From Synchiropus splendidus (taxonomy: Eukaryota > Chordata > Actinopteri > Syngnathiformes > Callionymidae), in assembly GCF_027744825.2 (NCBI RefSeq), contig NC_071340.1, forward strand, positions 7,393,501-7,457,500: a stretch of DNA of 64,000 nucleotides. Reading direction: 5' to 3'. A model generated the notes under the pieces. That model searched no databases. It was not told where the DNA came from and saw nothing but the letters and a program-made list of their open reading frames with translations. Within the stretch, counting starts at the first letter, position 1; the number at the start of each line of letters is the position of its first letter. The position numbers and the translations under genes were made by a program. Below are positions 13,101 to 23,237 of this stretch, piece after piece.

Positions 13101-16100
13101 TGTTGTCCACTCAAACAGTTTTTATGCTACAGCCAAACTCTCCATACGTAGTCAACATTTCACAAGCGTTCAGTTTCTCAGATATGATCAGCTCCGTCAA
13201 CATCTGCGAATCCATCTTCCTGAGCAGCTGCTGTCACTGAAGTGGATACAATGATTTTGTCTAACTAAAACACCAATCAGTATCATTAGAATAAACTATA
13301 AATTAAACTGTCCAGTATGACACAGACACATAAACACAACATTCCTCTAATCAGTGTCCCAATTGGGAGTGTGATGTCACATGGTTTTGACCTTTTCACC
13401 AACTTAGGCATTGAAATGCTGCAACAACTGTACCGTCATGCCAGGATGACATTAGTCAGCTATCGCTTTATGAATATGGTTAGTCTAAAGTGTGCTCAAT
13501 GATTCGGTGGTTTATATTTTGGACCGTGTGAAACTGAGACAGAGTCATGGGCAATGGGCATCAACACATGTTTGTGGCTTTGTCGCTCTTTTCATGTAAA
13601 ACATAGCAGTCATTTTGTGAACTTTAACAAGATATCATTTGTTAAACGCAAACATTTTTAACTTTTCTTTGTTATGAAATTCATGAGTCAATTAATGAGA
13701 AAAAAAACAATACAATCCCATTAAAAGTACATTGACTAGAAGTGCTTTCATTCAAGCAAGTCCAAATCCTAGCAGTGCAATTCTTGAATCGTGAAAGTTG
13801 TTTTTAAAGTTTGACCTCACAAATCAAGCCAGAAAAGGTTTCCACAAGAAACTGACGTCATCTCTCTGACCAAGTCAAATCTCGTCTACTGCCCTGTTAT
13901 CATCAGAAGACTGAACAAAAATCCATTGTATGGAAACGAAAAGGTAATTGAGTTTGTCTTGTGTCATAATGACACAATCATACTTTTCAAATATGAAGAT
14001 GTGCCTGGGTGAGTCAAGGTTAAAGTAAATATCTTGTTATTCAACATGACACTATGTTTCTTCCACAACAACATGCAGCCATTCCAAAGCCAAAATCTAC
14101 AAAGCTTATAATACAAGAATCAAAGCTTGTACTTCAGATTTAAAGAAATTGAATCAACCTCACAGTGTCCCTCACAACCTCCCATGGTCCATCTGGAAGT
14201 CTAAAAATAGAGTATTAACACTGAATATATTTTCGGACAGTGTGGCCCAGTGATGTTCTCCAAACAGTATTCACTCTTCAAATACAGCAGCAGCTGACAA
14301 AGTGGAAAACAAAAAAGATCTATTCATGGACATGAGATGAGACACAAAAGAAGTAATTTATCAAATGTCTGACAAGTTCACATAGCAGATCGAATCACAT
14401 GCACACGCACACATCCAGCCTCTGCAGGCTTACATAACACGAAGAAACATTCCAAGATCGGAATGAGCAGCCAAAGACAGCGCATAGCATGGACACTCTG
14501 CTTCCTTTCCAAACTTCACTGATGTCCACGCCAGTCATAAAACAGTCATTCAGATGGGATTTGGACAAGTCCCTTCAACACTTCGGCCACCAGATATATC
14601 AAGTACTGTGGAGATGCCCGAACACACAAGGATAAGCTCGCGTGTGACAAGAAGCCAATGTCTTGTCTTTATTTAGCCACCGCGTGTGTCTTTGCTTTCA
14701 TTTTGATAGAACCCTCTTTACATTAAGCTTATTTTGTAACCAAATTATTCACTCATGATGATGAAGAGACACAATTGCAGCGTCCACATACAAGACAATT
14801 GTAAAATACTATCATTGCCACTTTTATTTTGCCCTCAGACAGGACATTGACAAGGTTATTCTGCTGGTGGGCAATAAGTAAATGTACTCAAGTAACAAAT
14901 TGATTTTGCTTTTCACTCCAAATATTGTATCCTAAATCCTTTACATTTCCATAAATCCCTTATAAAATCATCCATTGGCCCCAGAGTAAGATGACAAATT
15001 GGTTTTGCGATCCGTACATACGGGTCTGTCCATTATATTAAAGAAACTTTAAATGAAATTTTAGCTTGTTTCACAAAAAAAAAAACAGTAGCAAGAAGCA
15101 ACTGTTGAAATGTTTCCAAGAAAGAGCATATTTAGTTTAAAAATAAAATGGCAAACATTAACAAACCAGGCTTTCAAAATAGTCTTATCCAAAAATATCC
15201 ATCTGACTCCTTCATAGTATACCAAACATTTTCATTACTCTCGAACATCATATATGCAACTTAAATGTAGTCTTAATGCAACTTAAATCTACTCTTAATC
15301 AATCAGTAGACATTAGAACTACTAACACACTAACTACTAACTATTAACATATAGTACTTTTCATTCTCAAAGTATTGAAATGGTAATTATATAGTTGAAA
15401 ATTACAGGAGAAATGAAACCTTGTGTTTGTGTTGGCAAGGTACAGCATAGTATTAGCTAAAGCTCTTTGAAGAAATACATATAATTTCCTGTGAGGAAAC
15501 ATTGCTTTGATTAGTCAGTATTTTTTGGCATTAAGCATGCCTTACAGACAAGTCGAGCCATCTATCAGGATATCCTTACTCTATTTTGGGCAACTCGATC
15601 TCAATTTGTCACTTGTCATTTTATTTTGTAAGACTTTGGCGGAAACACAATCGTTTATCATGTTCACCAGCGTTTCTTCTCAGCAATTTCTGATCAATCG
15701 TGTGTAATAACGCAGTGGGCCTCTGGGGGTGACTCGTTATACGATTCAAATAAATAAAAAGGAACAAAATCGGCAGATTCTCCTTATTAACCGTAAATGA
15801 ATTCGATGCAGTCGCAAGCGGCCGTCTTTGTGCCACTGCGATAAATTCCATAACGCAACAGCAAAGCTGCGAGGACTAGCATCTTCTTTGTGTGAGTGCC
15901 TACATGTACCATGTTTCCGACAGTTTCTACACCCAATTTAAGTGAAATAACGATGGTGTTGTGGGGAACTGGGCCACTAATGGTGTGTTCCGTTATGTCC
16001 GAACCGGTGAAAGCATCATTTTTCCAGGTCAATCGATCTCTCATTCTCTCTCGACGGTCCTTCCAACCTTTTCACATAAGCGTCGATTAAGCTCAATAAA

Positions 16101-16111
16101 AGGGCCCTTAC
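7106..16111. other. rusc2 5' intron, about 9 kb
   Basis: This lies between the predicted first exon and the first coding exon. I found no coding exon supported by a protein match or by phase. There are short CA-type runs near 8545-8575 and several AT-rich stretches. The hydrophobic minus-strand ORF at 15787-16044 has no supporting splice context. Confidence 0.6.
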
Positions 16112-16240
16112 CTTGCCAGAATGATAGAGATGGTCTCTGTTGTCGAGAAGAAGCATGTAAAAGATGTAGGTAGCCGGTTGCTTCTCGTCATGAAGCAGGA
16201 CTGTTTGGTCACTGCGGGATACACAGCAGAGCATCGCAGG
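16112..16240 (-). other. rusc2: probable non-coding first exon of rusc2
   Basis: A strong minus-strand donor (GGCAAG then GTAAGG) ends an exon at 16112. Upstream sequence at 16230-16310 is GC-rich with GC boxes. The exon faces the 7105 acceptor with no other gene between. The start at about 16240 is a guess at a transcription start. An alternative is an internal exon beginning near 16217, because CCCGCAG just upstream also looks like an acceptor. Confidence 0.5.
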
Positions 16241-16330
16241 AGAGGCGGGGCTGGAGGGGAGCCGCGGGTTGGGCGGGGCTCTGAGGTCACGTCACTGTGA
16301 GGTCCCAGACTGATTATCTAACCAGGCTGG
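16230..16330 (-). promoter_or_regulatory. putative rusc2 promoter (GC boxes, CRE-like site)
   Basis: The plus strand reads aggcggggctgg, gagccgcgggttgggcgggg and gaggtcacgtcactgtgag. This gives two or three Sp1-type GC boxes and a TGACGTGAC CRE-like element in an otherwise AT-rich region. It lies directly upstream of the predicted first exon on the minus strand. It is also less than 1 kb from the start of the plus-strand gene at 17195, so it may act in both directions. Confidence 0.4.
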
Positions 16331-17194
16331 TCCGTTACCACGACAACGCCCCGGACAGTGTAACATTTCAGGAGGCGCTGTTGACTGGCTGTGACCGACT
16401 GAGTTATGGCAATACCAACACAGCGTCCAGTGTTTGAACATTCCGTTAGCCATGTTCAATGACATTGATGGTCACGTTTCACAAATATTTGGAAACTGCC
16501 TGGAGGAATTAAATTATATTGGGATATGAAATGTACGTTTTTCCTTTCTTGCCCTAATATTTTTGTCCTCGAATGTGCAACAGTAAAATAGAATCACAAC
16601 ACAATCGAATAAGTTTTATTTTAAAAACAAACCAAAAAATAAAGGATAGAGGAAATTAACTGGTATTAACCAGGACCTTCAAAAGTTCCACAGAACAAGT
16701 TACTCTTGAAACAGAGGTTCGACATAAACACAAGACATAAAACTAGTCTTTAACAATTGTATCTGGATTCCCCGTTATCGGGTTTTGAGCGTCTCCTAAA
16801 ACTTGCACCCCACCTGCTGGGCCAATGTGGTATTGCATGTTATGAATACTGTATTGATATCCCGTGATCGCCTTGCGCAAAGCCAGCTGACACAAATGTA
16901 TTTACCGCGTATCTTCTGTTTTTAATATTAGAAAAGACAAAACTCTCATCGTTCATCTTACCCTTAACTTGCTAACACTTTAATTCATGTAATACACTGT
17001 GCCATACGAATTGCGAGAATGCGGCAACTTGCAACTTCTAGGAGTCTCCGCTTGTGACAAACCCAGGTTCCGTCCATGAACCTCACCAGCTGTTCAGCTG
17101 ACCCGGAAGGAAGAGTTTTGATGAACAAACGAGCCGATCGACACGGCGTTTCCGGCTGATCGCTGACGAAGCGAGAACACCAACCTTGAGTATC

Positions 17195-18793
17195 ATGGAC
17201 AATATTCTAGCAAGGTATATGAAAACCTGAGCACACGCTCGTTCCACTGTTGCGGCTTATTCACCATCTGTCTTTGTTTGCGTCCAGTTGGATTCTACTG
17301 TGGCTGCTCTGTGTTAAAGAGGCCGAACAGCTTCAGGCAGGCAGTAATTTAAGATCTTTGACATCACTCACTCGCGAATGTTCCACACAATTGGATTGGT
17401 TTTTACTTATTATGCTGTCCTTTTCTCTGATCCTCTTTCACTGAGGGGGCTTTTGCCCGGAGTCCGGAGGAAGTATGGCCATGTGCAGTCCTATCACCCA
17501 CAGCGCGCTGTTCCAGTGCCAAACCGCCAGGCTGCAACTCACGTGACCAGATTTACTCGTGCCCAGGAGGCAAGCTACAAACCTCAAAACCACAAGATCA
17601 TCCAACGGCCTCAGACCCATATGCGCAGGTTCAAGCCATGGTTCCACACTGAACTCCAGGTGCCGTCGGTCAAAGCTCCACACCATGAGCCCGAACCAAA
17701 AATCCTGACTGCACGAACCCTGGACTACCATCCCCTGTCAGTGGACTCCAGTTTTCATGAATATTATCACCCACAAAAACCAAAGATGAAAAACTACCAA
17801 TCGGCTTCTAAGGTGCGTTCTTTGTGGATGTCAACGTGGATGTCTCGTCCCAGGCCGTGGCCTCGGGAGCCTCACTTCCTGGTTCCAGTTATAAGGTTTG
17901 AGCCGTGGTACAATAATATCCGGTTAAATGCATGGAATCTAAAGCCAAATCACGAGTTCCAAATAGGCCCCCAACATAAATACCAACCCCAAATGCAAGT
18001 CAATCAAATTCCTGATGATGACCTCCATTCTTCCTTTCAGATGACCTCTTCACATCCACCATTCATACGCAACCACAGGGCGGGGTCTGGGCTACAGTCA
18101 CCTATGCATCAATCTCAACCCTTGTATGATGCACCCAGCTATCACCCAGACGTGCCCTATAACCACCCGCCAGTTCTGACATGGCCGCCCAGTAATAAGA
18201 CCTTATCTGGGAATGAGGTCTCCATGTATAATGCCAGATCGATGCTGTTCCTCTTCAAGCCCCCACTCAATGAGATAAGCATAGAACCCATTCCAAAGGG
18301 TGACTTTTCAACCTCTAAACTTCAATCTGAGCTCAATGAAGAGATTTCACTTCTCCCTAAGTCTCCACGCTACCATCTCAGTCAGCAACCTGATGGGGGC
18401 CCTGAACTTGACAGTCAGGAATACCGCTTCATGATCCAGCCGGAGAATCAGATTCTTCACCATCCTTTTAGGCCAAAGAGCCAAAGTCATGACACTGGAC
18501 CTCTATTACGCACCTATGTAGCCACACAAGATCCTCATCTAGCTCCACTTTGGGTGCCTGGGCTCCAACCTGAGATACAGAATCACCATCTACAGTATGA
18601 GGAATCAGTCTACAAACATCGTCAGCCATGGAACCATGGGCAAAAGAATAAAGGAAATCCTCAGGCACCGAGGTATGAACACCCAATCTGGCCCCGGGCA
18701 TCCACCCATCAATCTCTGCCAAGCTATCCAGATAATGTCCCAGTCAGTTTTGTTCCAGTCAGTGTGTTTTTAACATGGTGGGTTGTTTATTAG
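17195..18793 (+). CDS. secreted proline/histidine/tyrosine-rich protein, first of two tandem paralogues
   Basis: Proposed join 17195-17214, 17288-17343, 17463-18793 gives 468 residues in one open frame. Exon 1 (MDNILA plus AG) and exon 2 (S-WILLWLLCVKEAEQ) form a signal peptide. The introns are phase 2 then phase 1, the same as in the downstream gene. The third exon encodes a low-complexity secreted chain rich in P, H, Q, Y, S and W, with loose repeats of the type F-x-PW, YHP and RPKSQ. There are no cysteine pairs, membrane spans or known domains. The 3' acceptor of exon 3 (after CCCGGAG) is the choice that keeps phase. The acceptor at 17445 would shift into a stop. I recognise no named family, and the function is unknown. 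An alternative C-terminus is possible if a weak donor at 18752 (GTCAGT) is used. Confidence 0.72.
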
Positions 18794-18851
18794 TAAGTAG
18801 TTTTGCAAAATGACACTCTCGCAAGTTGATGAGGTTTTATCTTCTCTTCAG

Positions 18852-19050
18852 ATGCAGAATCAGAGGAACCTTCAAATCGAAAACCCCTCTTGTCTCAAGT
18901 ACTGCAAACCTAAAGGTGAATGAAGTGCCTTTAGTGGGGATTTCATGTGTCTTTCGTTCTTTCACTTCTGTAAATGTCTAAAAGAGCAAAAAGGTCCTGT
19001 CTCATGCATGACTTTTCACTGCTTTAATAAACTCATTCACAATTATTCAT
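18852..19050 (+). other. 3' UTR exon of the first secreted-protein gene, with poly(A) signal
   Basis: The donor GTAAGT begins at 18793, inside the stop codon. The acceptor TTCTCTTCAG ends at 18851. The joined sequence reads TA|A, so the stop is kept whether or not the intron is removed. An AATAAA signal lies at 19026-19031, and the end near 19050 is approximate. Confidence 0.5.
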
Positions 19051-19689
19051 GTCAACATACCTGCTGGATTTGTGACTTTATTTTCTCAATTTCATAATTG
19101 TTGTGACAGATGGAAGATATCATGTACCTGTAACTGCTGCACTGAAAAATGTTCCCTGCAAAAGAAAGCTTATTTGTGAGTCATTGATTGCAACAATTAT
19201 CTTTGTATATAATCAGTTTATATAATCATCCGAGGTCTACAATGTACATGTTATTCATCTACATTACATTGTACGTCTTAAAAAAATTACAGGTTCTTTT
19301 ATGAATGGGGAAGAAGTTTGTAATGACTATTCTTGTCCAGCAGGTGGAGCCCTGAAATATCACACTCATTGGCGACTCATTCGGCCCTGTATGAATATGT
19401 AAATAGTCCAATTCACTCATGACTGTTTCATGGCCGATGTACGAAGGATTTTTCTGTATCTTTCTAATAATAATAATAATAATAAAAAACATGGTCAGCA
19501 GTTGTGGCGTGCTGGCGATGCTTGCAATGGACAGTACCATGAAATAGTGGAAGGAAATACGGTGAAACATCATGATGGAATGTCAACACTCATAGAACGC
19601 ACAAAATTTTGTAACGTGTTACAAAATTTAAAGCCGTTAATTATGACTATCAACGGTTCTTTATTTTGCCTCATTTAGAGGCGTGTTAT

Positions 19690-20138
19690 ACTTCTATTAT
19701 TCATTTTTGAATTGCTATATTGAGCTTAAGTGCCGATTTGAGACAGCCTTATTTTATTTCAGATTTTTATTTATTTAACTGAATGGCTGTATTTGTATTA
19801 CATTTTTGAAAACAGCCTTATTTTATTCATTTAACTGTATTGCTGTATTTGTTTTACATTTTTGAATAATGCACCTGACCTAACTGGTTTTGCGGATGTG
19901 CTTGACCTTTACTTTTGGATTTCATTTATGAAGCACAGTTCACCAATAAAAAATTGGATTTCAAATCTTCTCTTCTTACTGTATTTAATTGATTAGTCAT
20001 GCACTACAATTTTTAATATCCTAGAACTCAAATTCTTTATCAGGAGACCTTTAGCAGATATGACATAAAAATGCGATTAATTCGATTAATTACAAAATCC
20101 TGTAATTAATTCGATTAATTTTTAATCGACTGACAGCA

Positions 20139-20143
<5 letters not shown>
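19690..20143. mobile_element. degraded hAT-type non-autonomous element, one end only
   Basis: The right end reads ...aatttttaatcgactgacagcacta, preceded by repeated attaattcgattaatta. This pattern is common at one end of vertebrate hAT elements. Inside are two tandem ~60-70 bp copies of cagccttattttatt...tttacatttttgaa at about 19744-19868. I could not find a matching left end or a target duplication, so the left limit is approximate. Confidence 0.45.

Positions 20144-20196
<53 letters not shown>
20142..20196. repeat. (TA)n microsatellite
   Basis: About 27 perfect TA units lie directly against the hAT-type terminus gacagcacta. Confidence 0.95.
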
Positions 20197-20199
<3 letters not shown>

Positions 20200-20557
20200 C
20201 ATATCCATTGAAATACAAGAGGACTTTCTGATTCATCCATTTATTATTTATAATCAAGCACCATATTAAATGTAGTGCTTCTTAGAAACATGCAGATTTT
20301 ATGTTTTGAAGCGAATAATATCAAACGATGACGGCGGTTCCAAGATGGCACCTGTTGTTCTCCATCAAGTCGACTAACTATGGGGATTATCCTGCCACAC
20401 CTGTTTTCAATCAGCAAATGATGGACCCAGGTGTGATTAGCTCCCTGGATTGTATTTCATTTCGCCTCTCCAATGTCGATCCTTTGAGGAGAAAGCTTTG
20501 TGTTAGTGCTGAACTTGTTGAGAAAGTTCTGTTTCTGTTCTTTTCCCAGGTGAAGAC

Positions 20558-20703
20558 ATGGGACCAGCTTTAGGGTAAATGCAGAGCAGTTTTGTCTCCA
20601 CTGCTGTTTGGCTCTTCTGTGAAACCTAATGATTCTGTTTTGCTTGTCAGAGTGATGTTTCTCTGGCTGCTGTTTGCTGGCGAGCTCCATGCTAGTTTTG
20701 AAT
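20558..20703 (+). CDS. signal-peptide exons of the second secreted-protein gene
   Basis: Exon 1 is 17 bases (ATG GGA CCA GCT TTA GG) with donor GTAAAT. Exon 2 starts at 20651 after TTTTGCTTGTCAG, is 53 bases and ends at donor GTAAGA. Translation starting at the ATG inside exon 2 (20655) would also give a usable signal peptide. I prefer the 20558 start because it reproduces the exon structure of the upstream paralogue. Confidence 0.65.
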
Positions 20704-22604
20704 GTAAGAATGGACTTTGGCCTTGCAGTTTTCTCATTTAATTTTTTTTATTTTAATTTTCATTATCTGCTATCACAGCTCAGGGGCCACAGTCAGGACA
20801 GCGAGTTTCTGGTTACCGCTCAGAGCCACAGCCAGGATCTGACATCCTCCATCCCATGCTGCCAACAGGCTTCCTGGGCCAGAGGTTGGAGCCACAGCTG
20901 AGATCCCTGGGCAGTTTAACCAATCCGTCATCAAGGTCTGAGAGCTATCAGCCCCAGAGCTACCAGCCCAAGCCCCAGGTGGTTCCTCAAAGCTACAAGC
21001 CCAAGCCCCTGCCAGGTCCTCAGAGCTACCAGCCCAAGCCACAGCATGGATCACTGAGTTACCAACCAAAGCCCCAGGTGGGTCATCAGTCAGAGCCTGA
21101 GCTGGGTCCCCAGATATACCTACCCAAGCCACAGGCAGCTCTCCAGAGCCACAACCCCAAGCCCTTGCCAGGTCATCAACGCTACCAGCCTAAGCCACAG
21201 CAGGGATCACTGGGTTACCAACCAAAGCCTCAGGCGGGACCCCAGAGATACCTGCCCAAACCACAGGCGGGTATGCCGAGCAACCAGCCCAAGCCCCTGG
21301 CGGGTCCCCAAGGCTACAAGCCCAAGCCCCTGGCGGGTCCCCAAGGCTACAAGCCCAAACCCCAGATGGGTCCCCAGAGATACCTGCCCAAACCACAGCA
21401 GGGTATCGCAAGCAACCAGCCCCAACTAGGTCACCAGAGCTACAAGCCCAAGCCAGCTCATCAGAACTACAGTCCCAAGCCCCAGTTGGGTCACCAGAGC
21501 TACCAGTCCAAGCCACAGCAGGGATCACTGAGTTACCAACCAAAGCCCCAAGTGGGTCACCAGTCTGAGCCTGAGGTAGGTCCCCAGAGATACCTGCCCA
21601 AACCACAGCAGGGTATCGCAAGCAACCAGCCCCAACTAGGTCACCAGAGCTACAAGCCCAAGCCAGCTCATCAGAACTACAGTCCCAAGCCCCAGTTGGG
21701 TCACCAGAGCTACCAGTCCAAGCCACAGCAGGGATCACTGAGTTACCAACCAAAGCCCCAAGTGGGTCACCAGTCTGAGCCTGAGGTAGGTCCCCAGAGA
21801 TACCTGCCCAAACCACAGCAGGGTATTGCAAGCAACCAGCCCCAACTAGGTCACCAGAGCTACAAGCCCAAGCCAGCTCATCAGAACTACAGTCCCAAGC
21901 CCCAGTTGGGTCACCAGAGCTATCAGTCCAAGCCGCAGCAGGGATCACTGAGTTACCTACCAAAGCCCCAAGTGGGTCACCAGTCTGAGCCTGAGGTAGG
22001 TCCCCAGAGATACCTGCCCAAGCCACAGCAGGGTATGCCAAGCAACCAACCCAATCCCCAGGGAGGTCCCCAGAGCTACAAGCCCCTGCAAGGTCCCCAG
22101 AGCAACAAGCCCAACCTCCACGGATTGAGTTATCAGCCAAAACCCCAGGTTGGTCACCATAGCTACCACTCTAAACCACTGCAGGGTCCTCTGAGGTCCC
22201 AGCCTACACCACAGCAGGGTCTGCCAAGCTACAAACCAAAACCACTGGAGGCTTCCCACAGCTCCCACCCAAGGCCGCAGTCTATCTATACACCAGCAGT
22301 GAGTACGCAAAGCAACCAGCAGGGGCCTCAGAGTCATCAGTCCCAGCCACAACAAGGTCCCCAGAGATACCAGCCCAAGCCTCAGGTGGGTCCCCAGAGT
22401 TACAAACCCACACATCAGCAGGGTCTACCAAGCTACCATCCAAGGCCACAGTCTTTAACCTACCAACCAGAGCTGGGTTCTCAGAAGTACCGCCCTAGGC
22501 CCCTGCAGGGGCCTCAGAGTCCTCAGCCCAGGCCCCAATCTTTGACCTACTGGCCAAAACCAGAGCTGCTTTCCCAGAGTCGCCAGCCCAAGGTGGATTC
22601 CTAA
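20558..22604 (+). CDS. secreted Y-x-P-K-P repeat protein, second of two tandem paralogues
   Basis: The join 20558-20574, 20651-20703, 20779-22604 gives 631 residues with every phase consistent. Exons 1 and 2 encode a signal peptide (MGPALGVMFLWLLFAGELHA). The intron phases (2, then 1) match the neighbouring gene. From about residue 80 the protein is almost entirely imperfect decapeptides of the form G-P-Q-S-Y-(Q/K)-P-K-P-(Q/L). Residues 228-437 are three 70-residue units. The composition is dominated by P, Q, K, Y, S and G, with essentially no hydrophobic core. Lys/Tyr/Pro decapeptides recall mussel adhesive proteins only by convergence. In fish such a protein could be extracellular matrix, egg coat or mucus; this is inference. 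I recognise no named family. The stop lies 16 bases before a final intron in the 3' UTR, too close to trigger nonsense-mediated decay. Confidence 0.82.
21301..21360 (+). repeat. 30-bp tandem repeat inside the secreted-protein gene
   Basis: Two adjacent copies of a 30-bp unit (ggcgggtccccaaggctaca and the following ten bases) encode the decapeptide AGPQGYKPKP/L twice. This is the basic repeat unit of the gene. Confidence 0.85.
21391..22020 (+). repeat. 210-bp (70-residue) tandem repeat, three copies
   Basis: The copies are 21391-21600, 21601-21810 and 21811-22020. The first two are identical by eye over 210 bases. The third differs at four sites: three silent changes and one CAA to CTA (Q to L). 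Each unit strings together seven decapeptide-like motifs (for example LGHQSYKPKPAHQNYSPKP). The start point is arbitrary. The higher-order unit was evidently built from decapeptides and then amplified recently. Confidence 0.95.
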
Positions 22605-22820
22605 AACCATCTTATGACTGGTAAGTAAGCCATTGAACAAATGATGTGCACAGATGTTTGCCTTTTTTTTTTTTTTCAGTCAGTTCTGTTTCAATTTTTT
22701 TTTTAAATGACCATATTTCTGTCTTCCCAGGAATCTTGATGGACATGGACGAGAGACTTTTGGATAAAAATGCAAACTAATCTTTATAATAAAGTTAATA
22801 AAATGATTGAAGTCTTATTT
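22605..22820 (+). other. 3' UTR of the second secreted-protein gene, with an intron and two poly(A) signals
   Basis: The donor GTAAGTAAG begins at 22621, after CTTATGACTG. The acceptor TGTCTTCCCAG ends at 22730. The terminal exon carries AATAAA at 22788-22793 and 22797-22802. The transcript end near 22820 is approximate. It lies only about 400 bases before the unc13b start codon. Confidence 0.7.
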
Positions 22821-22899
22821 ATTCTACCTTTTGCTGGGAACAGCAATGCTGCGCACTTTGGCAACTTGTTTCCCTTGTACTGAAAAATGAATTATTTCT

Positions 22900-23215
22900 G
22901 AGCTTTTTTGTGCAATGTGAGTCTCAAAACCCGGAGCGCAATCGTCTTTCCAAACTCCCACCTTCCACTCGGTCATTGAACGCATCATCACAGCCGCCCG
23001 CTTCACCGGATTTCAGCCGCTCGTTAATCGCTTTCACCGGGTACGAGTGCACCTGAGCGGCTCGGCACCCCGCGAGCTCATGCACGAATATATTTGGCCT
23101 GAATTTGTGTGGTATGTATTCAGAAGAGGTCTCGGCGACTGTTGGAGTGATGTGCAACAGGCGATGTAAACTCGCTGCTGACTCGTCGGCTTGAAGTGAA
23201 CACAACCCCGCTGAG
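22900..23215 (+). promoter_or_regulatory. unc13b promoter and 5' UTR region
   Basis: About 300 bases of CpG-containing, more GC-rich sequence (cagccgcccgcttcaccgg, cacctgagcggctcggcacc) lie between the poly(A) site of the upstream gene and the unc13b ATG. No clear TATA box is seen. The transcription start cannot be placed from sequence alone. Confidence 0.45.
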
Positions 23216-23237
23216 ATGTCACTGCTCTGTGTCAGAG
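23216..23237 (+). CDS. unc13b: unc13b coding exon 1 (22 coding bases)
   Basis: ATG TCA CTG CTC TGT GTC AGA G is followed by GTAAGA. It encodes MSLLCVR and leaves phase 1. This is the exact start of vertebrate UNC13A/B proteins with a C2A domain. Joined to the next exon it reads MSLLCVRVKKAKL. Confidence 0.93.

Larger units (their letters stand above)
18794..20557. other. region between the two secreted-protein genes
   Basis: Besides the 3' UTR exon, this holds an ATA/TAA run (about 19465-19486), a degraded hAT-type element ending near 20143 and a long TA microsatellite. An AAGATGGC element (YY1-like) at about 20342 may belong to the promoter of the next gene. No other coding potential is seen. 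Confidence 0.6.

Noticed and set aside
15787..16044. Hydrophobic minus-strand ORF (MLVLAALLLRYG...) upstream of the rusc2 5' intron donor region
   Set aside because: It lies in predicted intron, with a weak GTTAAT donor and no partner exon in phase.
17378..17462. Upstream extension of the long exon of the first secreted gene starting at MFHTIGLVFTYY
   Set aside because: It looks like a hydrophobic start but is intronic pyrimidine-rich sequence (ttttctctgatcctctttc). The signal peptide encoded by the two upstream exons fits the paralogue structure better.
21190..22140. Long minus-strand ORF (316 residues) opposite the Y-x-P-K-P gene
   Set aside because: It is a shadow of the tandem repeat, because a repeat lacking stops in one antisense frame stays open throughout. 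It has no splice sites or start context. The plus-strand model has a signal peptide and consistent phases.
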